From assembly GCA_038214535.1 (NCBI GenBank), contig JBBQRS010000063.1, forward strand, positions 1 to 28,638: a DNA stretch of 28,638 nucleotides. The letters are read 5' to 3'. The DNA is from JBBQRS01 sp038214535 (lineage in GTDB: Bacteria > Chloroflexota > Anaerolineae > CG2-30-64-16). The notes under the pieces were generated by a model, which was not told the origin of the DNA, made no database searches, and saw only the letters and a list, made by a program, of their open reading frames with translations. How positions within the stretch are numbered: the stretch's first letter is position 1; the number at the start of each line of letters is the position of its first letter. Shown here in pieces: positions 1-7,312 of this stretch. The position numbers were made by a program, and so were the translations under genes.

Positions 1-1
1 G

Positions 2-1120
2 TTCGTCAAGCAGCAGCCTGAGCTCAACTATCGCAACCCCGAGGTGCGGGCGGCGTTGATGGACACCCTCCGCTTCTGGCTCGACCGCGGCGTGGACGGC
101 TTCCGCGTCGACGTGCTGTGGCTGATGATCAAGGACGAGCAATTCCGCGACGAGCCGCCCAACCCCGATTGGGACGGCGTCAATCCGCACAACAGCGTGT
201 TGCACATCTACACGGCGGATCGGCCCGAGGTCCACGAACTGATCCGCGCGATGCGCGCCGTCCTCGATGCATACGACGAGCGCATGATGGTCGGCGAGAT
301 CTACCTGCCGAACGACAAACTCGCCACCTACTTCGGCGCAGATCACGACGAGGCGCATATGCCGTTCAACTTCCAGTTGATTAATACGCCGTGGGATGCG
401 CAGACGGTGCGGAAGGCGGTGGATGCCTACGAAGCCTCGCTGCCCTCCGACGCGTGGCCCAACTGGGTGCTGGGCAACCACGACCAGAAGCGTGTTGCCA
501 GCCGTGCCGGCCCGGCGCAGGCGCGCGTCGCGAACATGATGCTGCTGACGCTGCGCGGCACGCCCACCACTTATTACGGCGAGGAGTTGGGGATGGAGAA
601 CGTGCCCATCCCACCGGAGATGATCCAGGACCCGCCTGCTGTCAACCAGCCGGAGATCGCCGATGTGGTGGGTCGCGATCCGGTGCGCACGCCCATGCAA
701 TGGGACGCCTCACCTAATGCCGGCTTCACCGAACCCGGCGTCACCCCGTGGCTGCCGCTCGCCGCCGACTATCGCACGCGGAACGTCGCGGTCCAGTCCG
801 CTGATCCGCGCTCCATGCTCAGCCTCTATCGCACGCTGACCGAGCTCCGCCACGCGGAGCCTGCGCTGCATAGCGGTGCGTACCGCTCACTCGACGCTGG
901 GACCGATGACATTTTCGCCTACGTGCGCAGCGCGCCGGGTGGGGGCAGCTTCCTCATCGCCCTCAACTTCAGCGAGCGGTCGCACACGCTGGACTTCAGC
1001 GCCGTGGCCGGGGCTGTGGCGCAGGTCGCCGTCACCACCGGCATGGATCGTGCAGGCAAGATCAACCCCGGCCGCCTGATGCTCGAACCGAACGAGGGGC
1101 TGGTTCTGCGCTTGGGATAA
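2..1120 (+). CDS. GH13 alpha-glucosidase, 3' part (5' end outside window)
   Basis: This is a partial gene. The reading frame is open from base 2, and the text QPELNYRNPEV before the first internal Met is typical GH13 sequence, so the true start lies upstream of the window. It hydrolyses terminal or alpha-1,6-linked glucosides (oligo-1,6-glucosidase/alpha-glucosidase type). The GH13 conserved regions are visible: GFRVDV with the Asp nucleophile at bases 110-112, GEIY with the Glu acid/base at 296-298, and GNHD with the transition-state Asp at 482-484. The TIM barrel ends with TPTTYYGEELGM and PVRTPMQWD. A beta-sandwich C-terminal domain follows, ending LEPNEGLVLRLG. In all, 372 residues are present; the usual family length is about 530-560. 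Exact substrate preference cannot be read from this part. Confidence 0.95.
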   Translation, partial: FVKQQPELNYRNPEVRAALMDTLRFWLDRGVDGFRVDVLWLMIKDEQFRDEPPNPDWDGVNPHNSVLHIYTADRPEVHELIRAMRAVLDAYDERMMVGEIYLPNDKLATYFGADHDEAHMPFNFQLINTPWDAQTVRKAVDAYEASLPSDAWPNWVLGNHDQKRVASRAGPAQARVANMMLLTLRGTPTTYYGEELGMENVPIPPEMIQDPPAVNQPEIADVVGRDPVRTPMQWDASPNAGFTEPGVTPWLPLAADYRTRNVAVQSADPRSMLSLYRTLTELRHAEPALHSGAYRSLDAGTDDIFAYVRSAPGGGSFLIALNFSERSHTLDFSAVAGAVAQVAVTTGMDRAGKINPGRLMLEPNEGLVLRLG

Positions 1121-1183
1121 ATCACCAGGGTGTGACACACTTCGGCAGTGCGTTGCACCTTCCGCGTATAAGGCTGAATATCC

Positions 1184-1729
1184 ATGGGTAATGTCCTGAT
1201 TCTGTACGACAGCAAGACCGGCCACACGGCGAAGATGGCGCGTTACGTCGCGGACGGCGCGGCGAGTGTGCCGGGCATCGAGGTGCGCGTGTGTTCAGTG
1301 GCCGAGGCCACAGCAGCCGATGTTTTCTGGTGTGACGGACTGGCCGTCGGCACGCCGACCAACCTGGGCGTCATGTCGTGGAAGATGAAGCGCTTTTGGG
1401 ACGAGGTCTGCGACGATGTATGGGGCAAAGTAGACGGGAAATTTGCCTGCGCGTTCAGCTCAGAAGGGGGCTGGGGTGGCGGCGCGGAGATCGCCAACCT
1501 GGCGACGCTGGTGATGCTGATGAACTTCGGTTTCCTGGTGTTCGGCGTCACCGACTACGTCGCGCCCAAATTCACGCTGCACTACGGCGCTGCCATCCCC
1601 GGCGAACCGCGCACCGATGCGGAGGTCGCCGCCTGCGTCCGGCTCGGCGAGCGCGTGGCCCAGTGGGTCGCCGTGTATTACGATGGTCGCGCCGAGATAC
1701 ATCCGGTGACGCTGCGGCAGGCGGTTTAA
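1184..1729 (+). CDS. WrbA-like flavodoxin / NAD(P)H:quinone oxidoreductase
   Basis: This 181-aa flavodoxin-fold protein binds FMN and probably reduces quinones by two electrons in the cytoplasm. The N-terminus LILYDSKTGHTAKMA is the FMN phosphate-binding loop at residues 5-19. The segment GTPTNLGVMSWKMKRFWDEV around residues 56-75 matches the WrbA/flavodoxin isoalloxazine loop, and SEGGWGGG gives the third loop. It is slightly shorter than E. coli WrbA (198 aa). The ATG is preceded by AAGG about ten bases upstream, a modest ribosome site. It follows the GH13 gene by 63 bases in the same direction, but a functional link between them is not evident. Family assignment is firm; the quinone reductase role is inferred from the family. 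Confidence 0.88.
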   Translation: MGNVLILYDSKTGHTAKMARYVADGAASVPGIEVRVCSVAEATAADVFWCDGLAVGTPTNLGVMSWKMKRFWDEVCDDVWGKVDGKFACAFSSEGGWGGGAEIANLATLVMLMNFGFLVFGVTDYVAPKFTLHYGAAIPGEPRTDAEVAACVRLGERVAQWVAVYYDGRAEIHPVTLRQAV

Positions 1730-1828
1730 GAGTACAGTACACATAAGAGGAGCGCCCGTCCTGCTCAGAACTCGTTATCTGACCAAAGTGACGCTGCATC
1801 AACGATAACGGGTGTTGTAACTACATGT

Positions 1829-2434
1829 TCAAGTATACTTTAGTCGAACCCATTCCCTTAACCAAATGACTCCATTGTCGAGCTCGATGCAACGCATGTT
1901 GCCGAGTTCAGTGATTACTTTGGTGAACTCAGCTTGGCTAAGTGGTAAGAATCCATTTGTTTCCAGTAACTCGTTTGTATTGATAAATGCCTCATCTTCC
2001 GTAATACGATCTTCACTATCCCGATGTGTCCACATGGCGACAATCGCCATTGCATGACTTCGATCGATCTCGATTGTAAGGTTGCTCCAAAGAGTATTCC
2101 AAATATGAAGCATTGCGAATGGTATAACCCATTGTTGTTGACTGTTCAATCCTGCAGTCGTGAGGACAATGTCAGGAAGAATCTTAACTAACTTTTTTGG
2201 ACTGAGAAGGATGTTACCTGGTTTTACCGATGAGCCGCCTCGCTGTCCCGCGTTCTCTATTGTCAAGGACTCAATTCGGCGCGACTCATGCGCTGGTGGA
2301 GTGATTTTAACAAAACCCTCCACGATCTTTTCGCCAAGATCCTTGCGATCTGCCAATGAGCTGGGAAGGGCTTGAATCGCTATCTGAAGAAGTTCTTCAT
2401 GCTTGGTGTTAGCTGCTTTGTGATCATATTCCAT
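1829..2434 (-). CDS. hypothetical protein, AT-rich, possibly transferred
   Basis: I do not recognise this 201-aa protein. A TTG start 15 bases further out is possible (MRKLSMEYDH). However, GAGGAAA at 2441-2447 sits six bases before the ATG at 2434, so translation most likely begins with MEYDHKAAN. No signal peptide or convincing membrane segment is seen. The C-terminal 60 residues, with LETNGFLPLSQAEFTKVI then a WLREWVRLKY end, look like a helix-rich, winged-helix-type tail, but this is only an impression. Base composition is clearly poorer in G+C than the neighbours and codon use is less biased. It is followed on the same strand by a toxin-antitoxin pair, which suggests an acquired accessory island. 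Confidence 0.7.
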   Translation of the reverse strand: MEYDHKAANTKHEELLQIAIQALPSSLADRKDLGEKIVEGFVKITPPAHESRRIESLTIENAGQRGGSSVKPGNILLSPKKLVKILPDIVLTTAGLNSQQQWVIPFAMLHIWNTLWSNLTIEIDRSHAMAIVAMWTHRDSEDRITEDEAFINTNELLETNGFLPLSQAEFTKVITELGNMRCIELDNGVIWLREWVRLKYT

Positions 2435-2440
2435 GCTCAG

Positions 2441-2447
2441 TTTCCTC
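2441..2447 (-). promoter_or_regulatory. ribosome binding site that sets the start of the 1829-2434 gene
   Basis: GAGGAAA on the minus strand lies six bases upstream of the ATG at 2434 and within the codons that would follow the alternative TTG start at 2449. It favours the ATG. Confidence 0.6.
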
Positions 2448-2503
2448 AACCAGTTTTGTCTACCGAGCTAACCTTCTAAATCGATATTCAATGACCCATC
2501 CTG

Positions 2504-2866
2504 CTACTCGCGAGTCAGTCGGCGCAACCTGTGTCCATCTGCGGTAATGACGACGAAGGCGTGCGCCAACTCCGTTTCCGTATACTGCGTCAAGACGCGT
2601 CCCATCTCGGCGTGAACGGCGTTCAAGGTAGATGGCAAGACGCGAAGATAGATCACTCCTGCTCCGAGTGCTCTGACAAACACCAGGTTTCCGAAATCTC
2701 TGTCACGTGTGATGAAGATGCGACCCTGCGCGTGAGCGAGGTTCAGCAATTCCTCATCTGAAGCACGAGACAACCCGAGTTCAGCAGCGCTGACAACATC
2801 ATGCCCTAGCTCAGCGAGATAGCGCGCCGTGACCGCATATACATCCTGATCGAGTAGCAGCTTCAT
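2504..2866 (-). CDS. DUF5615 PIN-like toxin
   Basis: This 120-aa PIN-like protein is the presumed ribonuclease toxin of a type II toxin-antitoxin pair. The start MKLLLDQDV is the family signature, with the first acidic residue of the PIN-like site at D6. The middle has ELGLSRASDEELLNLAHAQGRIFITRDRDFGNL, where the TRDRDF motif supplies further acidic residues. Length fits the family (110-125 aa). Its ATG overlaps the stop of the upstream DUF433 gene by four bases (ATGA), which implies translational coupling. DUF5615 proteins are commonly paired with DUF433 proteins. RNase activity is inferred from the PIN fold and is not demonstrated for most members. Confidence 0.9.
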   Translation of the reverse strand: MKLLLDQDVYAVTARYLAELGHDVVSAAELGLSRASDEELLNLAHAQGRIFITRDRDFGNLVFVRALGAGVIYLRVLPSTLNAVHAEMGRVLTQYTETELAHAFVVITADGHRLRRLTRE

Positions 2867-3093
2867 CCCGAAAGCGCCGCCAGATGTATGTCCTCAGCCG
2901 CAACCACAGCAATCGCATATTGGATGCAAGCCTGGATATCCTCGATGCTCAGATCAGGATAATAGTCCTGGATAATAGTTTCGAATGACAAGCCTTCGTT
3001 GAGCAATTCCAGGACGCTCTGAACGGTGATGCGCGTCCCGGCGACGCACGGTTTGCCGAAATGGATTGTTGGGTCCACGCTGATTCTGTCCAT
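2863..3093 (-). CDS. DUF433 antitoxin
   Basis: This 76-aa DUF433 protein is the predicted antitoxin for the DUF5615 partner downstream. Hallmarks are MDRISVDPTIHFGKPCVAGTRI at the N-terminus, then VLELLNEGLSFETIIQDYYPDLSIEDIQACI, a helix-turn-helix-like segment found across the family. Two in-frame ATGs exist, at 3099 and 3093. AGGAGG at 3101-3106 is only one base from the first but seven bases from the second, so 3093 is chosen. This also gives the family-typical N-terminus MDRISVDP. A sigma70-like promoter lies upstream at 3130-3158. Such antitoxins usually repress their own promoter. Confidence 0.9.
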   Translation of the reverse strand: MDRISVDPTIHFGKPCVAGTRITVQSVLELLNEGLSFETIIQDYYPDLSIEDIQACIQYAIAVVAAEDIHLAALSG

Positions 3094-3100
3094 GCTCATT

Positions 3101-3106
3101 CCTCCT
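3101..3106 (-). promoter_or_regulatory. Shine-Dalgarno of the DUF433 gene
   Basis: A perfect AGGAGG on the minus strand lies seven bases before the ATG at 3093 and one base before the alternative ATG at 3099. It decides in favour of 3093. Confidence 0.75.
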
Positions 3107-3129
3107 ACGTATCAAATATCTTCTGGATT

Positions 3130-3158
3130 ATTATGACATCGCTTGCGTTCCAATGCAA
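3130..3158 (-). promoter_or_regulatory. predicted promoter of the DUF433-DUF5615 pair
   Basis: On the minus strand a -35 TTGCAT (3153-3158) and a -10 CATAAT (3130-3135) are separated by exactly 17 bases. It sits in the gap between the O-antigen-ligase stop and the antitoxin start, about 37 bases before the ATG. Confidence 0.5.
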
Positions 3159-3161
3159 CGA

Positions 3162-4553
3162 TCAGCTTTTAGCGGAGCCGAACAAATCCTGTTCATCCTG
3201 TAAATCCTGTCCATCCCCCAGCGCGGCCACCATCCCCAGCGTCAGCATGAAAGCCAGCGCGAGATCGGGCAGGAAGTAGAGCGTGTCCACCAGCCCGTGC
3301 GCCAGCGCATAGACCATCCCTGCCGCCGCGCCGATCAGCAGGGCGCGCGCATCGGGCGAGAGGGGGACGCGCCGCAACCGCAGCGCCATCCCCCAGAACG
3401 CGGCCTCCAGCCAGACGAACGCGGCCAGCCCCCCGATCCCCAGCATGCTCCAGAAATCGAGGGCGGCGTTGTGCGCGTGATACAGGAGCGGCTCGTGCCA
3501 TGCCTCCGGCAGCATGTACTGCGGGTAATTCGTGTAGTAGTTGCCGATCCCGACGCCGAGGAGAGGGTGCGCGATGATCATGCGGGCCGTCCCGCGCCAG
3601 ATAAGCAGCCGCGACTCCGCCGTGCCGTCGTCCAATGCGAGTAGCGACCCGAAGCGCGGCGCGCCGAGGAGGGGCAGCAGCACGACCACCGCCAGCGCGA
3701 TCACCGTCAGCGTCGCCGCAAGCCGTCGCCGCCCGGCGAACAGCGCGACCGTCACCGCGGCGGCTGGCAGCCCCAGCAGCCATCCGGCGCGCGAATAGGT
3801 GAGCGTGAAGGCGAGCAGTATCACGCCGAAGGCCGCTGCGTGTAGCCACCTGCGGGGCTGCGACGCTGCGAACGCGGCAACGCCGAATGCCACGGCGCCC
3901 ACGCGCCCCAGGTACAACGCGATGTGGTTGGGCGAGTCATAGAAGGGGACGAGCAGCCGCTTGACCCCGTCCGCCTGCTCGACGAAGCCCGGCCCCGCGT
4001 ATTGCCACAGCCCCGCCAGCGCCAGCGCCACCCCGCCCAGCACGAACGCGTCGGCCAGCCGGTTCAGCCTGGTTTGCGTTAGCCCCCCGAACCGTACCAC
4101 GGCATAGAGCAGCGCCGGTTGCAGGATCAGCAACCGATACCCATCCAGCCCGGCGATGAGATCCCGCGCGACCAGCAGCGACGCCGCGCCCGCCAGCAGC
4201 AGGAAGATCACCGCCATGTCCGCGCCGATCCATCGCCGCGCGCCGTAAGACTCGCGGCCGCGGAGCAGCCACGCCGCGCCCGCCCCAACCGCCGCGGCCC
4301 ACACCGTCACATCCGCAGGTGAAAAAAGCAGCGGCCCTGCCGCGACGCGCACAAACGAAAACGGGATGCAGAACGCCGCGAGATAGACCCACGGCTCGGC
4401 ATCCCATACGGCCAGCGCAAGAACCAGAAGCGCCGCAACCGCCTTAAGCCACGGTTGCGGCGCGAGCATGACGGCAAGCAGCGCCGCCCCTGCGAGAGAA
4501 ACTCGCAAGGGCAGCGCTACCCGTCTCCCAGCCCCCTTACAGGGGGCTTCCAT
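3162..4553 (-). CDS. O-antigen ligase/polymerase-like membrane protein (Wzy_C type)
   Basis: This is a polytopic inner-membrane protein of about 463 aa with roughly ten to twelve hydrophobic helices. It is probably a ligase or polymerase acting on lipid-linked glycans at the outer face of the membrane. Wzy_C features are visible: TYSRAGWLLGL before a hydrophobic stretch, a large loop with RLLIWRGTARMIIAHPLLGVGIGNYY, and YHAHNAALDFWSMLGIGGL, where HN is the conserved pair. The start is uncertain. ATG 4553 is chosen because the longer frame to 4631 would run through a hairpin repeat. Even so, codons 2-8 fall in another hairpin (4530-4548), and a TTG at 4508 is possible. The last 17 residues (GQDLQDEQDLFG...) are encoded by a short repeat. 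Confidence 0.82.
   Translation of the reverse strand: MEAPCKGAGRRVALPLRVSLAGAALLAVMLAPQPWLKAVAALLVLALAVWDAEPWVYLAAFCIPFSFVRVAAGPLLFSPADVTVWAAAVGAGAAWLLRGRESYGARRWIGADMAVIFLLLAGAASLLVARDLIAGLDGYRLLILQPALLYAVVRFGGLTQTRLNRLADAFVLGGVALALAGLWQYAGPGFVEQADGVKRLLVPFYDSPNHIALYLGRVGAVAFGVAAFAASQPRRWLHAAAFGVILLAFTLTYSRAGWLLGLPAAAVTVALFAGRRRLAATLTVIALAVVVLLPLLGAPRFGSLLALDDGTAESRLLIWRGTARMIIAHPLLGVGIGNYYTNYPQYMLPEAWHEPLLYHAHNAALDFWSMLGIGGLAAFVWLEAAFWGMALRLRRVPLSPDARALLIGAAAGMVYALAHGLVDTLYFLPDLALAFMLTLGMVAALGDGQDLQDEQDLFGSAKS
3184..3214. repeat. ATCCTGT-type short direct repeat inside a gene end
   Basis: Three near-identical units (AAATCCTGT, TCATCCTGT, AAATCCTGT) lie in tandem. On the minus strand they read ACAGGAT three times and encode GQDLQDEQDL at the C-terminus of the O-antigen-ligase-like protein. 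Tandem ACAGGAT/ATCCTGT strings are a familiar class of dispersed intergenic repeat, so this is probably an insertion that extended the reading frame. Confidence 0.7.
4530..4548. repeat. AGCCCCCT hairpin at the start of the ligase-like gene
   Basis: AGCCCCCT (4530-4537) and AGGGGGCT (4541-4548) form a perfect 8-bp stem with the loop TAC. It covers codons near the proposed start of the ligase-like gene and resembles dispersed palindromes rather than protein-coding sequence. Confidence 0.55.
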
Positions 4554-4557
4554 TTGG

Positions 4558-4584
4558 TAGCCCGATCCATTTATGGTCGGGCGG
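4558..4584. repeat. REP-like palindrome, TAGCCCG...CGGGCGG family
   Basis: GCCCGATCCAT (4560-4570) pairs with ATGGTCGGGC (4573-4582) with a single bulged T. The flanks TA and GGAC match the two palindromes at 11296-11401, which also read TAGCCCG-stem-CGGGCGG. It lies between the beta-mannosidase stop and the ligase-like start. Confidence 0.7.
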
Positions 4585-4667
4585 ACGCACGCCGCGGCTG
4601 GATTCACCCATGATTTCGGTAATTCCCACACCTGGCGGGCGCACGCAACAGCAAGACTTGCCCATCA

Positions 4668-7235
4668 TTACGCGAACGAGTTATACAGCGACTGCACCCG
4701 CGCCCGTTTCCCCGCCGTCTCCAGCGACCAGCCCTCCGGCAGCGCGCACGTGATCGTCACAGCGCGCCCCGCGGGCAGGTCGAAGTAGTTGTCGCTGAAG
4801 ATCGCGTCTGCCTCGTCGAAGCTCAGTTCCACGAAGCGCGCCAGCCGGCCTGCGCTCACCTCGATGTGCAGCGTGTCGCCCTCTTGCTTCGCGCTTAGTT
4901 TCAACTCCGGTTCGTCCAGGCTCAGGTGCTTGTTCGGCACGAAGGTGGCGATGTTGCGCGCCACGACCACGTCGCCCTGCACCAGCTCCGCAATGACGAC
5001 CATGTCACGCTTCTGCGCGTCCGTCATCTGCCCGGCGAAGTCGAGCGTCGTCACGTGGGTCGAGGCCAGCGGTGCGGCGTTCACACCCACCTCTCCGCTG
5101 TCCAGCACGTTGCCGTCCAGCGTCTCGAACGTCCAGCGCACTTTGCCCTGCCACGCCGTGGTCAGGTCGCTGCTCAGGTGAATGCCGATCTCCGTTCCCT
5201 TGTCCTCCAGTGAGAGCATCACCGGTGCGAAGAAGCGTTTGGACGCGTAGTGCAGCGCCTTCCACCGCCCGAAGTAATCGAGGCTCGACCACGACGCGAC
5301 CGGCCAGGTGTCGTTGAGCTGCCAGTAGAGCGCGCCCGCGATGCGATCCATGTGGCGGCGATAGTGCTCCACGCCGTAGCGGATGCCCTCCGCCTGCAAC
5401 ACCATGCTCAGGTAGACCAACGCGGGGAAGTCCTTCGGCATCTGGAATGTGTCGGTCATCTGGCCGATCATCAGGCCGTTGCCGCTCGCGCTGCGTTGAT
5501 GATGCTCCATGAGGTACGAGGTCATGTTCCAGTTCGCAGGTTCGGCGTAGGTCTTGATCGTCTCCAGCGGGGGCAACGCCTGGAAGCCGAACTCGCTCAT
5601 GAAGCGCGGGAACTGGTCGCGATAGGCGGTGAACGGCTTGCGCCCATGCCACACGTCCCAGTAGTGCGCGTCGCCCTGCGCTTCGCCATTCACGTCATGG
5701 AACGGCGTATCCGAAGAGGGCGAGCTGGGCCAGTAGGCTGTATCGGGATCCTCGTCTGCCACCCAACCCGGCAGCGTGTGATGGAAGAACTGATCGTAGG
5801 CATCGCGCAACGCCTGCCAATCTTCCGGTGGCTGCGTACGCCCCGCCAGCCCTTGCAGGATGCCACGCAAGCGCGGGATCCTGCTCGCCCCTTCGAGTAG
5901 ATGCTCCTCCTCCGGCGTCAGGCCGGCCCAGCCCCACATCTCCCAGCCCCATTCCATCTCGTTGTTCCCGCACCACAGGCACAGGCTGGCCCGGTGGCGG
6001 ATGCGCCGCATATTCTGGATCGCCTCCTGGCGGACGTTCTCCACGTAGGCCGGGTCATCCAGTGGGTAGATGCTGCACGAGAACGCGAACTCCTGCCACA
6101 CGAGGATGCCGTACTCGTCGCACAGGTTGTAGAAGCGTTCTTCCTCGTACAGCCCGCCGCCCCACACCCGCAGCATGTTCTGGTGCGACTCCGCCGCCGA
6201 CCGGATCAGCCCATCCAGATACGCGTCGCTGATGCGCGTCGGGAATGAATCCGCCGGGATCCAGTTCGACCCCTTCGCGAAGATCGGCACGCCGTTGACG
6301 ACGAACTGCCACGACTTGCCCCACTGATCCGGTTCCTGCCGCAGCTCGATGGTGCGCAGGCCCATGCGATAGTCGCTCCGGTCGAGCGATGCGCCGTTCG
6401 CATCGGTGAGGGATACCACCACGTCATGAAGCGGTTGCTCGCCATACCCGTTCGGCCACCAGAGTTGCGCGTCCTTGATTGGTATCTCGAATACCGCCGA
6501 CCCGTCCGGCCCGACGCGGGCTGTTTGTTCCGTCGTCTTGCCATCGGGCGCGGTGATTGTCACCGTCGTGTTCAGGCTGGTGAGGTCGCGCCCCAGGCTT
6601 TCGACCATCACGTGCGCCGTGATGAAGACGCTGCCATCATCGTGCCGCTGGCGCAGATGCACCTTGCCCAGCCGTGCGCCCGTGTAGCCTTCCAACCGCA
6701 GGTCCTTCCAGATGCCGATGGGCGGGAGCATCGGGCCCCAGTCCCAACCCCACTGACACGGCGCCTTGCGCAGATACGGCCCGCCGGGGATCGCCTGGCT
6801 GACGCCGCGCAGCTCGCGCTCGGCCATCTTCTCCTGCACGTAGCACACGGGCGACGCAAAGCGGATGGTCAGCGTGTTCTCGCCGGGTTGCAGTTGGTTC
6901 TTGACTTCCCACCAGTACTTGCGGAACATGTTGTCCGTCTTGTCGAGCAGGTTCCCGTTGAGCCGCACCTCGGCCAGGGTGTCCAGCCCGTCGCAGACCA
7001 GATACACCTGCTCCTGGGCCATCACCGCCGCGTCGGGTGTGAACGTTCGCGTGTACTCCCAATCGGTTTCGGCGACCCACTGGACGGCCAGCTCGTTGTC
7101 GCCGACGAACGGGTCGGGGATGCGCCCCGCTTCCATCAGGTCGGTATGCACGCCGCCCGGCACGGTCGCCGGCAGCCATTCTTCGTTATCGGCTTGCCTG
7201 AACTGCCACGCGCCGGATAGTGACTGTTGCTCCAT
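4668..7235 (-). CDS. GH2 beta-mannosidase
   Basis: This 855-aa cytoplasmic enzyme releases terminal beta-D-mannose from beta-mannosides. The N-terminal sugar-binding-like domain runs over residues 1-190 and includes the beta-mannosidase signature WGWDWGP (about 162-167). An immunoglobulin-like domain follows, then the TIM barrel. Diagnostic barrel motifs are MLRVWGGGLYEEERFY, LVWQEFAFSCSIYP, LWCGNNEMEW with the acid/base at about E426, and RFMSEFGFQ with the nucleophile at about E548. YWQLNDTWPVASWSSLDYFGRWKALHY closes the barrel. Length matches the family (820-900). There is no signal peptide. ATG 7235 is preferred over 7262 because GGGAG lies eight bases before it. The neighbouring GH130 gene upstream supports a mannoside-degrading role. 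Confidence 0.96.
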   Translation of the reverse strand: MEQQSLSGAWQFRQADNEEWLPATVPGGVHTDLMEAGRIPDPFVGDNELAVQWVAETDWEYTRTFTPDAAVMAQEQVYLVCDGLDTLAEVRLNGNLLDKTDNMFRKYWWEVKNQLQPGENTLTIRFASPVCYVQEKMAERELRGVSQAIPGGPYLRKAPCQWGWDWGPMLPPIGIWKDLRLEGYTGARLGKVHLRQRHDDGSVFITAHVMVESLGRDLTSLNTTVTITAPDGKTTEQTARVGPDGSAVFEIPIKDAQLWWPNGYGEQPLHDVVVSLTDANGASLDRSDYRMGLRTIELRQEPDQWGKSWQFVVNGVPIFAKGSNWIPADSFPTRISDAYLDGLIRSAAESHQNMLRVWGGGLYEEERFYNLCDEYGILVWQEFAFSCSIYPLDDPAYVENVRQEAIQNMRRIRHRASLCLWCGNNEMEWGWEMWGWAGLTPEEEHLLEGASRIPRLRGILQGLAGRTQPPEDWQALRDAYDQFFHHTLPGWVADEDPDTAYWPSSPSSDTPFHDVNGEAQGDAHYWDVWHGRKPFTAYRDQFPRFMSEFGFQALPPLETIKTYAEPANWNMTSYLMEHHQRSASGNGLMIGQMTDTFQMPKDFPALVYLSMVLQAEGIRYGVEHYRRHMDRIAGALYWQLNDTWPVASWSSLDYFGRWKALHYASKRFFAPVMLSLEDKGTEIGIHLSSDLTTAWQGKVRWTFETLDGNVLDSGEVGVNAAPLASTHVTTLDFAGQMTDAQKRDMVVIAELVQGDVVVARNIATFVPNKHLSLDEPELKLSAKQEGDTLHIEVSAGRLARFVELSFDEADAIFSDNYFDLPAGRAVTITCALPEGWSLETAGKRARVQSLYNSFA

Positions 7236-7243
7236 GAATGATT

Positions 7244-7248
7244 CTCCC
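7244..7248 (-). promoter_or_regulatory. Shine-Dalgarno of the beta-mannosidase gene
   Basis: GGGAG within AAAGGGAGAA lies eight bases before ATG 7235. It lies inside the longer frame from 7262, which argues that the longer start is not used. Confidence 0.6.
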
Positions 7249-7263
7249 TTTCTTATGATCAAC

Positions 7264-7296
7264 AGAAACCCGGTTTCTCGAAGAAACCGGGTTTCT
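7264..7296. repeat. AGAAACCCGGTTTCT inverted repeat
   Basis: Two 15-base arms (7264-7278 and 7282-7296) are perfectly complementary around the loop CGA. Each arm is itself nearly palindromic. It lies in the 77-base gap between the GH130 and beta-mannosidase genes, so in mRNA it would form a strong intercistronic hairpin. AAACCCGGTTTCT palindromes are a known dispersed repeat type in several environmental phyla. Confidence 0.8.
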
Positions 7297-7312
7297 AGAT
7301 TCTGATACCAAC

